Source of the DNA: JAKACU01 sp021821185
GTDB taxonomy: Bacteria; Bacillota; Bacilli; Alicyclobacillales; SLC66
Assembly: GCA_027343965.1 (NCBI GenBank)
Contig: DAHWJX010000004.1
Location: 1-24,986 of the forward strand
DNA: 24,986 bases
Direction: 5' to 3'
The notes beneath the pieces are model-generated. The model was not told the origin of the DNA. It saw only the letters and a list, made by a program, of their open reading frames with translations, and did not search any database. Every line of letters begins with the position of its first letter. The first letter of the stretch is position 1. The position numbers and the translations under genes are program-made. Below, in pieces: positions 23,261 to 24,986 of the stretch.

Positions 23261-24892
23261 CTATTCATGTGACGTAAAATTAGCGACAACCTTGTGTAAC
23301 TCGAACGCCATGTCACGCAAGTGATTGGCGAATCCATGGATTTCTTCAACAGTACTTAATTGACGATGTGCATACTCAGTAACATCTGAGATTTCCACCG
23401 AAGAACTATTTGTAGTTTCTGTCATATCGTGAAGTGCCACCTTGACTTGCCGGGAATGATCTGCAATTCTTTCCATCGATGTAGCACAAGACGTAATTTG
23501 GCTAGCGACGGAACCCGTCAATGTGGCAATTCCCCGAAACACATCTGTCGTTTGAACGATAGTGTGAAGTCCCGATTCAACGGAGTTATTGGCCTCCAGG
23601 GCAAGTTTCATCGAATCTCGAATATCGACTTGCACCTGATGAACCACCTTCGAAATTTGCTCAACCAATTCCTTAGTGTGATCGGCAAGCGTGGTCACCT
23701 CGCTTGCTACGACACCAAACCCTCGACCGTGCTCCCCAGCTCTCACAGCTTCTATCGAAGCATTTAATGCCAACAAATTGGTGCGTCTTGCGATTTCATG
23801 AATTTGTCCTGTAATAGCTTCAATTTGTTGAGAACGAACCAAAAGTTGTTCGTTAGCTTCTAATGTCTTGCTCGTCGTTTGATTGATCGCTACCATCTGC
23901 GATGCAATGCCTTCCAAGGTCATGCTGCCTTCTTGTGCCTTTTTGAGTGATTGATGAGAAGCATCCACGGCCTCCATCGTTGTTTTGACAATCGAGTCAA
24001 TTTCATTTGCTACTAAGGACATCGCATCAGCCGACTCAAGGGATTTCGAAAGTTGACTTGTTAAGCGACTCGATACATTTCCAATCACATTTACAACCTC
24101 ATTAGCACCATGAGCCGTTTCATCTGAAGTGGCGACAAGCTGTTGCGATGCTGCACTAAGCTCCGAAGCGGCACCAACAATGCCACCAACGATTGTCTGG
24201 AGACTTGTCGCCATACTGTGAAATGCCCGCATCAATTGTCCAATTTCATCTTTTCTATCCACAGATGACGTGAGTCCAATATCAAAGACGCCATCAGCGA
24301 TACGCTTTGTCTGCTTAATGAGAACCAAGAGCGGTCGTGAGACAAGACGAGAAATCATGAACCACAAGACAAGTGCCATTACAACAACCGCCGCAAGACC
24401 CGTCAGCAAAGTTTGCCACAATAACTCCTGAGCTACAACTAAATCTTGGCCAAGCGATATGGTAACATCGGCATAATAAGCCATGTGACCATTTACATTG
24501 ATTGGGGCACCAATAACGATATCGTTTCCTTGAACAGATGTTGTAAATTCAGCCTTAGCCGCATCGCTTTGCACCAGATTGCTCACTTGCGTACCAATGT
24601 GTTGCACATCGGTTGAGGCGATAATATACCCGTCACCGTTCGTTTCAAAAATATCGAACGTCTTTATAAATGTTTCTCTCTTATGTAAGTTCTGCAATAT
24701 TTTCTGAAAATCCGTGGAAGAAATATTCGCATCTAGTGCAGCAGTCACGGTAGCAATAATCGACTGTGCCTTATTCTCCGAACTTGTAATAATGATGGAT
24801 CGGCTCTTTACATAGACAACAGATAAAGTCAACCCAAAGCCTAGAACCATCAATAACAACACCAAGATGGTTATTTTCTTATAAAGTGACAT
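23261..24892 (-). CDS. methyl-accepting chemotaxis protein with Cache-like sensor
   Basis: 543 residues: membrane helix (about 7-27), extracytoplasmic Cache-like sensor (about 28-155, with YIIASTDVQHIGTQ), second helix (about 158-180), HAMP (about 180-232) and a full signalling domain. The CheA/CheW-binding tip is intact at about 366-399 (RRTNLLALNASIEAVRAGEH, then GRGFGVVASEV). It should direct motility through CheA/CheW. The ATG at 24892 (MSLYKK) has AAGGAG seven bases upstream; an in-frame TTG six codons earlier is unlikely. It is read in the same direction as paralog B, 125 bases upstream of it. No c-di-GMP riboswitch or clear sigma-D promoter is visible in the 94 bases upstream. Confidence 0.95.
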   Translation of the reverse strand: MSLYKKITILVLLLMVLGFGLTLSVVYVKSRSIIITSSENKAQSIIATVTAALDANISSTDFQKILQNLHKRETFIKTFDIFETNGDGYIIASTDVQHIGTQVSNLVQSDAAKAEFTTSVQGNDIVIGAPINVNGHMAYYADVTISLGQDLVVAQELLWQTLLTGLAAVVVMALVLWFMISRLVSRPLLVLIKQTKRIADGVFDIGLTSSVDRKDEIGQLMRAFHSMATSLQTIVGGIVGAASELSAASQQLVATSDETAHGANEVVNVIGNVSSRLTSQLSKSLESADAMSLVANEIDSIVKTTMEAVDASHQSLKKAQEGSMTLEGIASQMVAINQTTSKTLEANEQLLVRSQQIEAITGQIHEIARRTNLLALNASIEAVRAGEHGRGFGVVASEVTTLADHTKELVEQISKVVHQVQVDIRDSMKLALEANNSVESGLHTIVQTTDVFRGIATLTGSVASQITSCATSMERIADHSRQVKVALHDMTETTNSSSVEISDVTEYAHRQLSTVEEIHGFANHLRDMAFELHKVVANFTSHE

Positions 24893-24986
24893 AAGGTCGC
24901 TCCTTATCAAAAACGGGAGGATTCTATAAGTAGAACCATCCCATGTAATGACCGCTATCTTATCCTTTAACGGATCCCGCTAATAA

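Noticed and set aside
24893..24986. c-di-GMP riboswitch or sigma-D promoter upstream of the full chemoreceptor
   Set aside because: TAAA occurs but no GCCGATAA at the required spacing, and no GEMM core was found. A weak TTCTA/TAGAA repeat is too short to call.
1..24986. CRISPR array, insertion sequence, integrase, tRNA or prophage genes
   Set aside because: No regularly spaced repeats, transposase or integrase motifs, or tRNA cloverleaf were seen on either strand; the strongest repeats are accounted for as terminators, leader hairpins and operator-like palindromes.

Overview
This looks like chromosomal DNA of a spore-forming, low-to-moderate G+C Gram-positive bacterium (Bacilli-like; an Alicyclobacillaceae-type acidophile is only a guess). 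Evidence: an infC start with an AUU start codon, thrS behind a T-box leader, ytxC just upstream of thrS as in Bacillus, strong AGGAGG-type ribosome binding sites, a four-gene pyruvate dehydrogenase operon and a KimA-type potassium importer. No tRNA, rRNA, CRISPR array, insertion sequence or prophage gene was seen.

Layout. 1-4407 (minus strand): the 5' end of infC with its own promoter, leader and attenuator; thrS with promoter and T-box; ytxC; and a UreH/RcnA-like membrane protein. 4492-10861 (minus strand): an ACT-domain NAD malic enzyme, then, behind a terminator, pdhA-pdhB-pdhC-pdhD as a tightly packed operon. Together these convert malate to pyruvate and pyruvate to acetyl-CoA. 11039-13888 (plus strand): a Fes/YbbA-type esterase and a KimA-like K+ transporter. 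13953-17615 (minus strand): a membrane protein ending in what looks like a histidine-kinase dimerisation helix without its histidine, a CDF metal exporter, a small helical protein, and a PAS-GGDEF-EAL enzyme that overlaps the small gene. 17745-19486 (plus strand): a 12-helix-type membrane protein resembling NnrS/heme-copper oxidase subunit I, and a small Pro/Phe-rich protein.

19555-24892 is the most unusual part. Three paralogous membrane receptors (all starting M[SP]LYKK, with periplasmic sensor and HAMP) lie around a ROK-family regulator. Only the last is a complete methyl-accepting chemotaxis protein. The other two keep the first and last helices of the signalling hairpin but have lost about 150-165 residues between them, including the tip that binds CheA/CheW. 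The ROK gene is divergent from one short receptor, with overlapping -10 boxes and a nearby palindrome. The promoter of the other short receptor carries a 29-base inverted repeat built like a XylR-type ROK operator. I infer a small ROK-controlled receptor set in which 'tipless' receptors modify, or act independently of, normal chemotaxis signalling.

Most start sites were moved from the longest reading frame to the codon with a good ribosome binding site; these choices are stated in each entry.
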